Below are positions 1 through 7,654 of a stretch of 47,064 bases of DNA, one piece after another. The first letter of the stretch is position 1. The number at the start of each line of letters is the position of its first letter. The position numbers and the translations under genes were made by a program. Source of the stretch: Mycobacterium intermedium (lineage in GTDB: Bacteria > Actinomycetota > Actinomycetes > Mycobacteriales > Mycobacteriaceae). The notes below the pieces were generated by a model. That model was not told the origin of the DNA. It searched no databases and saw only the letters and a program-made list of their open reading frames with translations. The stretch is from assembly GCF_002086275.1 (NCBI RefSeq), contig NZ_MVHT01000049.1, positions 1 to 47,064 on the forward strand. The letters run 5' to 3'.

Positions 1-450
1 GCGCAGCCGTCACGGCAATCTCGCTGAGCGCGGGCCGTCGAGATTGCGGCCGCCCCCGCCTTTCCAAGGGTCTTGGCCGTCGAGATGGCCGCCACGGTTG
101 TGGTCGGCGGCCAAAGCGCAGCCGTCACGGCAATCTCGCTGAGCGCGGGCCGTCGAGATTGCGGCCATCCCCCGACTTTCCTGAGCGCGGGCCGTCGAGA
201 TTGCGGCCACGGTTGTGGTCGGCGGCCAAAGCGCAGCCGTCACGGCAATCTCGCTGAGCGCGGGCCGTCGAGATTGCGGCCGCCCCCGCCTTTCCAAGGG
301 TCTTGGCTGTCGAGATGGCCGCCACGGTTGTGGTCGGCGGCCAAAGCGCAGCCGTCACGGCAATCTCGCTGAGCGCGGGCCGTCGAGATGGCCGCCACGG
401 TTGTGGTCGGCGGCCAAAGCGCAGCCGTCACGGCAATCTCGGCGACCCTG
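1..450. repeat. Tandem array of palindromic repeats (five copies)
   Basis: A core beginning GCGCAGCCGTCACGGCAATC starts at about 1, 116, 231, 346 and 419, so the period is 115, 115, 115 and then 73 bp. Each complete element runs from CGAGATGGCCGCCACGG through CGGCCAAAGCG to ACGGCAATCTCG and is an imperfect inverted repeat of about 57 bp that could fold into one long hairpin. Units 1 and 3 are nearly identical and unit 2 has a different filler, which gives a higher-order period of about 230 bp. Short reading frames through the array end in the same residues because they are repeat-encoded, and I regard none as genes. The last copy supplies the stop codon of the neighbouring minus-strand gene. 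Confidence 0.9.
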
Positions 451-1288
451 ACCGGCCCGACCGGCGTTCGAGTGCGTCGCCGACCCGCTGGACGATCATG
501 TAGGGACGATCTTCCTTGACCACCTTGATGACGTGCCAACCGCGCTCATAGACCATTTCCGACCTCTTGATGTCATCGACATACTGCGGTCGGTCGGTAC
601 GGTGTTGTTCTCCGTCATACTCCACACCCACCTTCGGTTCCTCATAACCCATGTCGATGAAAGCGACACGCCTGCCATCGGTGACTCGGATCTGCGTGAC
701 AGGTCTGGGAAGGCCGCCGTCGATGAGAACCAGCCGCAACCAGGTTTCCTTCGGCGATTGGGCACCACCGTCCATCAGAGACAACGCCACCTGGCATTGC
801 CGCACGCCGCGCGCACCTCGATGGCGACCAACCACGTCGGCCACGTCATCGGTAACGATTCCTGTCGCGTTGGAGAGGGCGTCGAGGTTTGCGACGGCTA
901 TGTCGCGCGGCAGGTGCCGGCCCAGATCGAAGGCCGTGCGGGCCAGGTTCGTCACCGGTAAGCCGGCCAACTCCACGATGTCGTCGTCGGCGATCCGTTC
1001 CCGCCGCACGATGATGCCTGGCGGCGGATGATTCAGCGGACCCACCAGTTCGATCGGCGTGAAGTCGTCGACCCATTTCGCTCCGTGCAGCGCGGCCGCC
1101 GCGCGGCCCGCGATGACACCCCTGCGGTCTGACCACAGCCATGCCGCGCGGATGTTGTCCCGTAATGACCTCGCGGCATCCCGCGGGATGTACACATCGC
1201 GATGAATTCTCCGGTAATTCCAACGCAATTGGCCACGAGTAAGCGCGCCGCGTGCGAGGGCTTCGCTGCCAAGGAAGACTTCTGCCAT
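428..1288 (-). CDS. DUF559-domain protein with AbiEi-like N-terminal region
   Basis: A 286-residue protein. Residues about 1-70 resemble the winged-helix region of AbiEi-type antitoxins (GALTRGQL, then a Tyr-Arg-Arg segment, HRDVYIPRD). The C-terminal third is a DUF559/Vsr-like endonuclease fold: FIDMGYEEPKVGVEYDGEQH carries the acidic D...E-x-D pattern, followed by a KRSEMVYERGWHVIKV strand and helix. The ATG at 1288 is preferred because longer frames run into the upstream palindromic repeats, which merely happen to be open. The last residues (RLP) and the stop lie inside a palindromic repeat copy. The gene stands alone. Proteins of this architecture are common and multicopy in mycobacteria, often labelled type IV antitoxin-like, but I see no toxin partner beside it. 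The biological role is unknown; the domain calls are fairly secure. Confidence 0.75.
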   Translation of the reverse strand: MAEVFLGSEALARGALTRGQLRWNYRRIHRDVYIPRDAARSLRDNIRAAWLWSDRRGVIAGRAAAALHGAKWVDDFTPIELVGPLNHPPPGIIVRRERIADDDIVELAGLPVTNLARTAFDLGRHLPRDIAVANLDALSNATGIVTDDVADVVGRHRGARGVRQCQVALSLMDGGAQSPKETWLRLVLIDGGLPRPVTQIRVTDGRRVAFIDMGYEEPKVGVEYDGEQHRTDRPQYVDDIKRSEMVYERGWHVIKVVKEDRPYMIVQRVGDALERRSGRSGSPRLP

Positions 1289-1312
1289 GCGCTGATAGTG
1301 CTCAGCGTCCTC

Positions 1313-1485
1313 GACATGTCGCAATGAGATGGCCGCCATGGCTGTGGATAGAGCCAAAAGCACTGCCGTAGCAGCAATCTCGGCGTCAAAGAGGAAGCTC
1401 AGCGCCCTCGGCATGTCGCAATGAGATGGCCGCCATGGCTGTGGATAGAGCCAAAAGCACTGCCGTAGCGGCAATCTCGGCGCCA
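1313..1485. repeat. Two direct copies of a palindromic repeat upstream of the DUF559 gene
   Basis: The element from GAGATGGCCGCCATGGCTGT to GCAATCTCGGCG occurs at about 1327-1384 and 1424-1481, 97 bp apart, with the flanking ATGTCGCAAT also duplicated. The two copies are almost identical. They are a diverged version of the elements at 1-450: the outer arms (GAGATGGCCGCCA and GCAATCTCG) are kept and the centre differs. Each copy is an imperfect inverted repeat. They occupy the 220-bp gap between the DUF559 start and the end of pmt, which holds no other feature I can see. Confidence 0.85.
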
Positions 1486-1508
1486 GCCGCGAACGAGGAG
1501 CGAAGAAA

Positions 1509-3065
1509 TCACCGCCAGCTAGGCAGCCACATCTCCATGTTCCAGGTCTGCTGTGAGATCGGCAGACCGGTGAGGATGGGGAACAGCCACGCGAAGTTCG
1601 TCACCACCAGGGCGACGTAGCAGGAGACGGCGATCATTCCCAGCGTGCGTCTCTCTGCGCCTTGCCTCGGCTGGTACAGGATGTCGCCGAGGATCAGCGC
1701 GATGGCCATCACCAGGAAGGGCGCCATCGTCGCGGCGTAGAAGAAGTACATCTGCCGGTCGATGTCGGCGAACCACGGCAGCCAGCCGGCGCAATAACCC
1801 ACCAACACGACCGCGTAGCGCCAGTCGCGGCGCACGAACATCCGCCAGGCGGCGTATACCAGGACCGGGACCGCCAGCCACCACATCGCCGGGGTGCCGA
1901 CCAGCATCACCGCCTTGACACACGATTGCGCGCCACAGCCTTTGACTTCGTTCTGGTCGATGGCGTAGAGCACCGGACGCAACGACATCGGCCACGCCCA
2001 CGGCTTGGACTCCCAGGGGTGGTGGTTGCCCGCGGAATTCGTCAGCGTCGCGTGAAAGTGGAACGCCTTGGCCGTGTAGTACCAGAGCGACCTGACGGCG
2101 TCGGGCAACGGAACGATGCTGTCGGCACCGATGGTCTGCCCCACCTGGTGCCGGTCGATCGCCGTCTCCGACGCGAACCAGCCGGCATAGCTGGCCAGAT
2201 AGACGCCGAAGGGGATGAGCGCAATCGCGTAGCCCGTCGGAAAGAGATCCCGTCGCACGGTTCCCAGCCAGGGCCGCAGCACGTGGTACTGACGCCGCGC
2301 CGCGACGTCGAGCGCCAGCGACATCGCCCCGAAGAACACCATGAAGTACAGGCCAGACCATTTCGTGGCGAAGGCCAGTCCGAGTAGCACGCCGGCGCCG
2401 AACCGCCACCACCGCACACCCAACCGAGGACCCCATACCGTCTCAGCGATCCGGCCCTCCATGAGGGCGACGTGCATCCGCTGCCGGACTTGGTCGCGGT
2501 CGACGATCAGGGCACCGAACGCGGCGACCACGAACACGGTGAGGAAACCGTCGAGCAGCGCCGTCCGCGACGTGACGAAGGTGACGCCGTCGCAGATCAA
2601 CAGGATTCCCGCGATGCCGCCGACCAGCGTCGAGCGACTGATCCGCCGCACGATCCGGGTAACCAGCACCACCAGGACGACGCCCATGAGCGCACCGGTG
2701 AACCGCCACCCCAGGCCGGTGTAGCCGAACAGGGCTTCGCCGAGCGCGATCATCTGCTTGCCGACCGGCGGATGAACGACCAGGCCGTAGCCGGGGTTGT
2801 CTTCCACCCAGTGGTTGTTCAGGATCTGCCAGGCCTGCGGCGCGTAGTGCTTCTCGTCGAACAGGGGAGTGCCGGAATCCGTTGGCGAATTCAGGTTGAC
2901 GAAGCGCGTCAGGATGGCGAGCAGCGCGATCACGCCGGTCACAAGCCAGCCGCGCAACCGGTCCGTCGGCCCGAAATCGGCGATCGGCACCCGCGGCCCC
3001 GGGCTGACCAGCAGTCTCGCCCGCTCCTCGCCTACAGCAGCGGCTACTTCGGGCGGGGCGGTCAT
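1509..3065 (-). CDS. pmt: Dolichyl-phosphate-mannose-protein mannosyltransferase
   Basis: A 518-residue polytopic membrane enzyme of family GT39 that transfers mannose from polyprenyl-phosphomannose to Ser/Thr of secreted proteins, acting at the plasma membrane. The first membrane segment is about residues 38-55. It is followed by the family's acidic motif in an external loop, FDEKHYAPQAWQ (Asp70-Glu71), and then roughly ten more hydrophobic segments. A C-terminal region like the PMT 4TMC domain ends in WLPSWR. It matches M. tuberculosis Rv1002c in length and position. I chose the ATG at 3065 (MTAPPEV) because a minus-strand -10-like TACGAT lies 8 nt upstream, suggesting leaderless mRNA. A start at 3092 would overlap rsmI. 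The gene is divergent from rsmI, with 25 bp between the two starts. Confidence 0.93.
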   Translation of the reverse strand: MTAPPEVAAAVGEERARLLVSPGPRVPIADFGPTDRLRGWLVTGVIALLAILTRFVNLNSPTDSGTPLFDEKHYAPQAWQILNNHWVEDNPGYGLVVHPPVGKQMIALGEALFGYTGLGWRFTGALMGVVLVVLVTRIVRRISRSTLVGGIAGILLICDGVTFVTSRTALLDGFLTVFVVAAFGALIVDRDQVRQRMHVALMEGRIAETVWGPRLGVRWWRFGAGVLLGLAFATKWSGLYFMVFFGAMSLALDVAARRQYHVLRPWLGTVRRDLFPTGYAIALIPFGVYLASYAGWFASETAIDRHQVGQTIGADSIVPLPDAVRSLWYYTAKAFHFHATLTNSAGNHHPWESKPWAWPMSLRPVLYAIDQNEVKGCGAQSCVKAVMLVGTPAMWWLAVPVLVYAAWRMFVRRDWRYAVVLVGYCAGWLPWFADIDRQMYFFYAATMAPFLVMAIALILGDILYQPRQGAERRTLGMIAVSCYVALVVTNFAWLFPILTGLPISQQTWNMEMWLPSWR

Positions 3066-3090
3066 CGGTATCGATCGTATTCTGTCCGTC
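3066..3090. promoter_or_regulatory. Overlapping divergent promoters of pmt and rsmI
   Basis: Only 25 bp separate the two start codons. On the plus strand TATTCT (3078-3083) lies 7 nt before the rsmI ATG. On the minus strand TACGAT (3079-3074) lies 8 nt before the pmt ATG. Both fit the mycobacterial TANNNT -10 pattern at the distance seen for leaderless transcripts. The two hexamers overlap by two bases, so the polymerases would exclude each other. This is inferred from spacing only. Confidence 0.5.
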
Positions 3091-3975
3091 ATGTCTTCCG
3101 GTCGCCTATTGCTCGGTGCGACCCCGTTAGGCCAACCCTCGGACGCCTCGCCACGTCTGGTCGAGGCATTGGTCAGTGCCGACGTGGTGGCGGCCGAGGA
3201 CACGCGGCGGGTGCGCAACCTCGCCAAGGCCTTGGACATTCGGTTGACCGGCCGGGTGGTGAGCCTCTACGACCGGGTGGAAGCCTCGCGGGCCGCCGCC
3301 CTGGTGGAGGCCATGGCTGAGGGTGCGACGGTGCTGGTGGTCAGCGATGCCGGGATGCCGGTCATCAACGATCCCGGCTATCGGCTGGTCGCCGCGTGTG
3401 TGGAAGCGGGAATTCCGGTGACGTGTCTGCCCGGGCCGTCGGCGGTCACCACCGCGCTCGTCGTGTCCGGACTGCCGGCCGACAAGTTCTGTTTCGAGGG
3501 GTTTGCCCCGCGCCGCGCTTCGGCGCGCCGAGCCTGGCTGGCGTCCTTGGCCGACGAACCGCGCACGTGGGTGTTCTTCGAGTCACCGCGCCGGTTGGCC
3601 GCCTGCCTGCGCGACGCCGTCGAGCAACTCGGGGGGGCCCGCCCGGCAGCGGTCTGTCGTGAGTTGACCAAGGTGCACGAGGAAGTGGTGCGCGGATCGT
3701 TGAGCGAACTGGCGGAGTGGGCTGCCGACGGCGTGCTCGGCGAGATCACGGTGGTGGTGGCCGGGGCGAACGCCGTCCCGCGCGCCGCCGACGAAGCGAC
3801 CATGGAATCCCTCGTCGAGGAAGTCGAAAACCTGGTGGCCGCCGGCATCCGCGTCAAGGACGCGTGCAGCGAGGTCGCCGCCGCATACCCGGAAGTGCGC
3901 ACCCGGCAGCTCTATGACGCCGTCGTCCTCGCCCGCCGTGCAGTGGACGAGGACGAGGACTCAGACGGGAACTAG
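3091..3975 (+). CDS. rsmI: 16S rRNA (cytidine-1402-2'-O)-methyltransferase
   Basis: A 294-residue SAM-dependent tetrapyrrole-methylase-fold enzyme that 2'-O-methylates C1402 of 16S rRNA in the decoding centre. Family hallmarks are seen in order: LLLGATPLG near the N-terminus, AAEDTRR (34-40), SDAGMPVINDPGYRLV (85-100) and LPGPSAV (113-119), followed by the EGFAPR and FFESPRRL segments. The length fits Rv1003. The ATG at 3091 follows a plausible -10 (TATTCT) directly and is the first Met before the conserved strand. The gene faces the Rv1004c-like gene tail to tail with only 26 bp between them. Confidence 0.95.
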   Translation: MSSGRLLLGATPLGQPSDASPRLVEALVSADVVAAEDTRRVRNLAKALDIRLTGRVVSLYDRVEASRAAALVEAMAEGATVLVVSDAGMPVINDPGYRLVAACVEAGIPVTCLPGPSAVTTALVVSGLPADKFCFEGFAPRRASARRAWLASLADEPRTWVFFESPRRLAACLRDAVEQLGGARPAAVCRELTKVHEEVVRGSLSELAEWAADGVLGEITVVVAGANAVPRAADEATMESLVEEVENLVAAGIRVKDACSEVAAAYPEVRTRQLYDAVVLARRAVDEDEDSDGN

Positions 3976-4001
3976 CGCCGCAGGGCGTTATTAGGGCGTT
4001 A

Positions 4002-5270
4002 TTACGGCGTGCAGAACCCGATCGGGCCGAAGCCCGGCGTGCACAGCTGAGGGTGCGGCGGCAGCGCCGGAGGCGGCAACGCCGGCAGGGCCGGCAGCGG
4101 AGGCAGCCCCTGCGGCAACCCTGCGGGCAGCGCGGGAAGGCCCGTCGGAATGCCGGCCGCGGCCGCAAGTTGCGGCAGTGCCGCAGCCAGCATCGCGGGG
4201 TCCAGCCCCGGCAGCGGCGGCAGGGCAGGCAGCCCCGGCGCACCGGCCGCGAGGGCGGGCAGTGCGGCCGCAATGCCCGGCAGCGCGGCCTCCAGGTTCG
4301 GCAGGGCCCCGGCGAGGGCCGGGAGGCCACCCGCGGCCAGCGCCATCAGGTCCTGTGGCCCCACCCCAGGAGGCAGGGCCGGCAGGCCCAGGCTTGGCAA
4401 CACGCTCGCGGCCAGATTGACCAAGTCTTGCGGCGCAATGCCCGGCAGACTCGGCAGGCCGATGCCGGGCAGGCCGCCCGCCGCCGCCAGCGCCATCAGG
4501 CTCGCCGGCGACAGGCCTGGGATACCGGGCAGACCGGGTATGGCCATGGCCGGCAGGGCCGCGGCCTGCGGCAGCAGGATGTTGCCGATCGAACCGACCG
4601 CGTTGTTAGCCGCCGGCAAGATGCCCGAGGACTGCAGCATGTTGTAGGCAAGGACCACATAGGTGACGGCCAGCGCGCTGGAGGTCACCAGGCCGGTGAC
4701 GCTGTTGCCAACGCCGATGAGGCCGTTCACCACCGCGTAGGCCGTGTTCACCCCATTGATGGCGTTGGGCGCGCCAACCACGGCGAAGGGGTCGATCCCG
4801 GGGATGCCGTAGCCGGGAATGCCGATGCCGGGTGGAAGCCCGATGCCGGGGACCGCAGCAGCGTCAACGCCCGGCGGCAGCACGGCGTCCGCCGCAGGTC
4901 CGGCCGGAGGCAGGGCGCTCGCGGGAGGCAAGGCGGCCGGGGCCACATTGCTGTTGCCCGGCAGCAGCAGGTCAGAACCCCCGGTGCCGGATCCGGGTAG
5001 CGTGGCGGCGGCGGGCTCGGCGGCCGGTTTCGGCGGCTCCGGCACCGCGGCAGGTGGCTCGACGGGCCCCGGCGTCTGCGGCCCGAGGTTGTTCGGTGTC
5101 GGCTGCGTCTCGGTGTTGGGCATCAGCACCGATGCCAGCCGATCGCACTGCTGACCTGCGGTGCACGTCCCAGTCGGCAGCTTCGTCGGAGTGGAGAACG
5201 TCAACGGCGTGACCGCCAGCGCCCCACCCACTACGGCAGCAGCCGCAGCGCCAACGATGGCGACTCTCAT
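4002..5270 (-). CDS. Secreted Ala/Pro/Leu/Gly-rich protein (Rv1004c-like)
   Basis: A 422-residue exported protein of unknown function. Residues 1-21 form a signal peptide or membrane anchor (MRVAIVGAAAAAVVGGALAV). Next come a Thr/Pro/Gln segment with a likely disulphide pair (CTAGQQC), a Pro-rich linker, and a hydrophobic patch around GLVTSSALAVTYVVLAYNML. The rest is low-complexity, built from degenerate LPALPPLPG, GLPGIGLP and LPALAAG units to the C-terminus. It occupies the position of Rv1004c. A GTG (5273) and an ATG (5270) are adjacent; AGAGGGG sits 6 nt before the ATG, so I use 5270. It lies downstream of pabB on the same strand with a 129-bp gap. The repeats are shorter and more degenerate than in PE-PGRS proteins and there is no PE domain. 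Confidence 0.85.
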   Translation of the reverse strand: MRVAIVGAAAAAVVGGALAVTPLTFSTPTKLPTGTCTAGQQCDRLASVLMPNTETQPTPNNLGPQTPGPVEPPAAVPEPPKPAAEPAAATLPGSGTGGSDLLLPGNSNVAPAALPPASALPPAGPAADAVLPPGVDAAAVPGIGLPPGIGIPGYGIPGIDPFAVVGAPNAINGVNTAYAVVNGLIGVGNSVTGLVTSSALAVTYVVLAYNMLQSSGILPAANNAVGSIGNILLPQAAALPAMAIPGLPGIPGLSPASLMALAAAGGLPGIGLPSLPGIAPQDLVNLAASVLPSLGLPALPPGVGPQDLMALAAGGLPALAGALPNLEAALPGIAAALPALAAGAPGLPALPPLPGLDPAMLAAALPQLAAAAGIPTGLPALPAGLPQGLPPLPALPALPPPALPPHPQLCTPGFGPIGFCTP

Positions 5271-5399
5271 CACGGACCCCTCTCAGATTCAATACGCCAA
5301 AGACACGTATCGATCACATGAGCTTATGCATGCCCGCTGGTTCGGGGGGCGGTTACGAAAAAATTGTGACGTGTTCGCTCTGAGCGAAAGTTTGCTGGG

Positions 5400-6674
5400 T
5401 TAACCCACTCGGATGGCCGTCGCGGTGACCGGCAAGTCCACGATGGGGGCCGCTTTATGCAGGCATTCCGCCCATTCGGCGGCGGGATCGGAATCGGCGG
5501 TAATCCCGCCGCCGACCCCCAGCACGGCGTTGCCGGCAGTGTCGAATTCGACGGTGCGGATGGCGACGTTGAGCTCACACCCGGCCACGGGTGATGCGAA
5601 ACCAACTGTGCCGCAATATATTCCGCGCCTGTGCTGTTCCCAGTGCGAAATCAGTTGGCGGGCACGAAGCTTCGGCGTTCCGGTGACCGAAGCCGGCGGG
5701 AAGGCGGCGTCCAGCAGCGTCGACATGGGCACCTCGAGCGGAACCTGCGCGGCCACGGTGGACACCAGGTGCCACACGCCCGGCGCCCGGCGCACCACGA
5801 GCAGCTCGGGAACGGAGACGGTGCCGGTGATCGCCACTCGGCCAAGGTCATTGCGCACCAGGTCGACGATCATGATGTTCTCGGCGACCTCTTTGGGAGA
5901 GGCGCGCAATGCCGACGGCCACGCGTCCAACGGCAGGGTGCCCTTGATGGGACTGGAGGCGACGTTGGTACCGCGGCGGCGCAGGAAAAGTTCCGGCGAC
6001 AGCGAGGCCACGGCGCCCCAGTCGCCGGCGACATACGCCGCCCGCGCCGGTGACGTTCGGGCGACGCCGTCGGCGAAGAAGTCCAAAGGCGATCCGACGA
6101 CGGTTCCGGTGAACTGGGTGCAGACGCACGCCTGGTAGACCTCGCCCGCGGCGATCGCTTCGAGGCAGCTCAGCACACCATCGCGATGTGCTGAGCGATC
6201 GCCCTTTTCCCATTCAATTCGGCACATCTGTGCCGATCTGGGTGTCGCGGCGGGTATGGCGGCCAGGGCGCTGGACAGCCATTCCGGCATGGGCGCTGCC
6301 GAGAGGCTTTCGTAGGACCACTGCCCGTCGCGGTCGCGGCGCAGCACGCAATCGGTCCAGCCACCTGCGGCTTCGGGAATCCGATGCGGTTTACCGTCAG
6401 CGCCGGGGTCGGGGTAGGACAGATATCCGACCCAACCGCCACCGATCGCCCCTGGAACGCCGCCGACCTGGTCGCTTGGCCCGAATGGGATGGAAAACGC
6501 GTCCCGGGGGTCGACGGGTTGTACGGATACGCTCGGTGCGATCACCGCCAGGGCGTCGAACCATTCGCCGGTCAGCGCGGCCGGCGGCGGCAAACCGAGC
6601 CGACTGGCGGCCCGCCCGACGGCGCGCAGCACCTCGGGGGCGCTACCCAGATCGCCGAGCCGGTCGATTCGCAC
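5400..6674 (-). CDS. pabB: Aminodeoxychorismate synthase component I
   Basis: A 424-residue chorismate-binding enzyme that makes 4-amino-4-deoxychorismate from chorismate with ammonia from a glutaminase partner, feeding p-aminobenzoate and folate synthesis in the cytoplasm. The C-terminal chorismate-binding domain shows EVYQACVCTQF (178-188), SPELFLRRR, SPIKGTLPLD (241-250), ENIMIVDLVRNDLGRV (265-280) and VTGTPKLRA. The Lys in PIKGT is typical of PabB and argues against TrpE or salicylate synthase. The N-terminal lobe is shorter than in enteric PabB but normal for actinobacteria. It corresponds to Rv1005c. The ATG at 6674 begins MRIDRLGD. The gene lies 71 bp downstream of the sigma factor gene, with which it may share read-through. 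Confidence 0.93.
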   Translation of the reverse strand: MRIDRLGDLGSAPEVLRAVGRAASRLGLPPPAALTGEWFDALAVIAPSVSVQPVDPRDAFSIPFGPSDQVGGVPGAIGGGWVGYLSYPDPGADGKPHRIPEAAGGWTDCVLRRDRDGQWSYESLSAAPMPEWLSSALAAIPAATPRSAQMCRIEWEKGDRSAHRDGVLSCLEAIAAGEVYQACVCTQFTGTVVGSPLDFFADGVARTSPARAAYVAGDWGAVASLSPELFLRRRGTNVASSPIKGTLPLDAWPSALRASPKEVAENIMIVDLVRNDLGRVAITGTVSVPELLVVRRAPGVWHLVSTVAAQVPLEVPMSTLLDAAFPPASVTGTPKLRARQLISHWEQHRRGIYCGTVGFASPVAGCELNVAIRTVEFDTAGNAVLGVGGGITADSDPAAEWAECLHKAAPIVDLPVTATAIRVG

Positions 6675-6745
6675 CGACCTAGCTTGACAGAACAGCGGAT
6701 TTCCGCACGCCAGTACCTACACCGGGGCCCACCGACTGGCCGTCC

Positions 6746-7654
6746 TCAGCCGCGGCTGATCGAGCGTGCCGTGGCCAGCGCCGCCAACTTCTCCGGATTG
6801 CGCATCACGTAGAAGTTGGTGATCTTGTCGTCGATGATCTCCACCGAGATCACCCCTTGCAGCTCCTCACCCAGGTACATCAGCACCGCTGGTGCGCTGT
6901 TGCAGGTCACAAACTCCACCCGCAGCCCCAGGCCGCCGCCCTTGCGCATCATGCCGCTGACCGCCCGGGCCACCCGGTCGGCGCCCACGATGGGCCGACG
7001 GGCCGCGCTCACCTTGCCGTTGCTGTCGGCCATCCAGGTGGCGTCCGGCGCCAGCATCGTCACGAGCGTCTCCACGTCACCGCTGGCAGCGGTCGCCAGA
7101 AATTGTGCGGTGAGCTCCGCATTGCGCTGAGGGTCGACCGCGTCGAACCTCTTGCGCCGCGCCTGAACGTGCTCGCGAGCGCGGTGGGCAACCTGACGCA
7201 CCGTCGGCGCCGGCTTGCCCACCGCGTCGGAGATCTCGTTGTAGTCGAATCCGAACACCTCGCGCAGCACGAAGATCGCGCGCTCGTCCGGGCTCAGGGT
7301 TTCCAGCAGCACCAGCATCGCCATCGAAACCGATTCCGCCAGAACGACATCGGTGGACGGGTCTTGCTCGTCGAGCAGTATCGGCTCGGGCAGCCACGGC
7401 CCCACGTACTCTTCCCGGCGGCGGGCGCCGGCCCGCAACGCGTTGAGCGCTTGCCGGGTGACCAGCTGGGCCAGGTAAGACTTGGTATCGCGAACGGTCG
7501 ACAGATCGACGGCGGCCCACCGCAAGTAGCTGTCCTGCAGCACATCATCGGATTCCGTTGCCGAGCCGAGGATTTCGTAGGCAATGGTGAACAGCAATGG
7601 GCGTAGCAGGGTGAACCTTTCGGCGTGCTCGCCGCCGTCTGCCGCGTTCGTCAC
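6746..7654 (-). CDS. ECF41-type RNA polymerase sigma factor with SnoaL-like domain
   Basis: A 302-residue alternative sigma factor of the SigJ-like ECF41 class. Region 2 is about residues 11-78 (DDVLQDSYLRW for -10 recognition) and region 4 about 115-165 (LSPDERAIFVLREVFGFDYNEI, helix-turn-helix). A SnoaL/NTF2-like C-terminal domain follows from about 178. ECF41 hallmark motifs are visible: WLPEP (87-91) in the linker, DSNGK in place of the usual DGGGK, and NPEKL near the C-terminus. In ECF41 proteins the fused domain replaces a separate anti-sigma factor and modulates activity. The GTG start at 7654 overlaps the oxidoreductase stop as GTGA, implying translational coupling. ECF41 genes are typically linked to a carboxymuconolactone decarboxylase, oxidoreductase or epimerase target gene, and the neighbour fits this. 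Confidence 0.92.
   Translation of the reverse strand: MTNAADGGEHAERFTLLRPLLFTIAYEILGSATESDDVLQDSYLRWAAVDLSTVRDTKSYLAQLVTRQALNALRAGARRREEYVGPWLPEPILLDEQDPSTDVVLAESVSMAMLVLLETLSPDERAIFVLREVFGFDYNEISDAVGKPAPTVRQVAHRAREHVQARRKRFDAVDPQRNAELTAQFLATAASGDVETLVTMLAPDATWMADSNGKVSAARRPIVGADRVARAVSGMMRKGGGLGLRVEFVTCNSAPAVLMYLGEELQGVISVEIIDDKITNFYVMRNPEKLAALATARSISRG

Noticed and set aside
1..450. CRISPR array
   Set aside because: Intervals between repeats are themselves repeats of each other rather than unique spacers, the element is a 57-bp palindrome, and no cas gene is near.
10..539. Several short reading frames through the palindrome array
   Set aside because: They share the same peptide blocks because the DNA repeats, run on both strands, and have no ribosome-binding site.
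4053..5000. Long Arg/Gln-rich plus-strand frames opposite the Rv1004c-like gene
   Set aside because: They result from reading the Ala/Pro/Leu/Gly repeats backwards; the minus strand has a signal peptide and ribosome-binding site.
4002..5270. PE-PGRS family membership for the Rv1004c-like protein
   Set aside because: No PE domain and no GGAGGX-type glycine repeats; the repeats are Leu/Pro/Ala-based.
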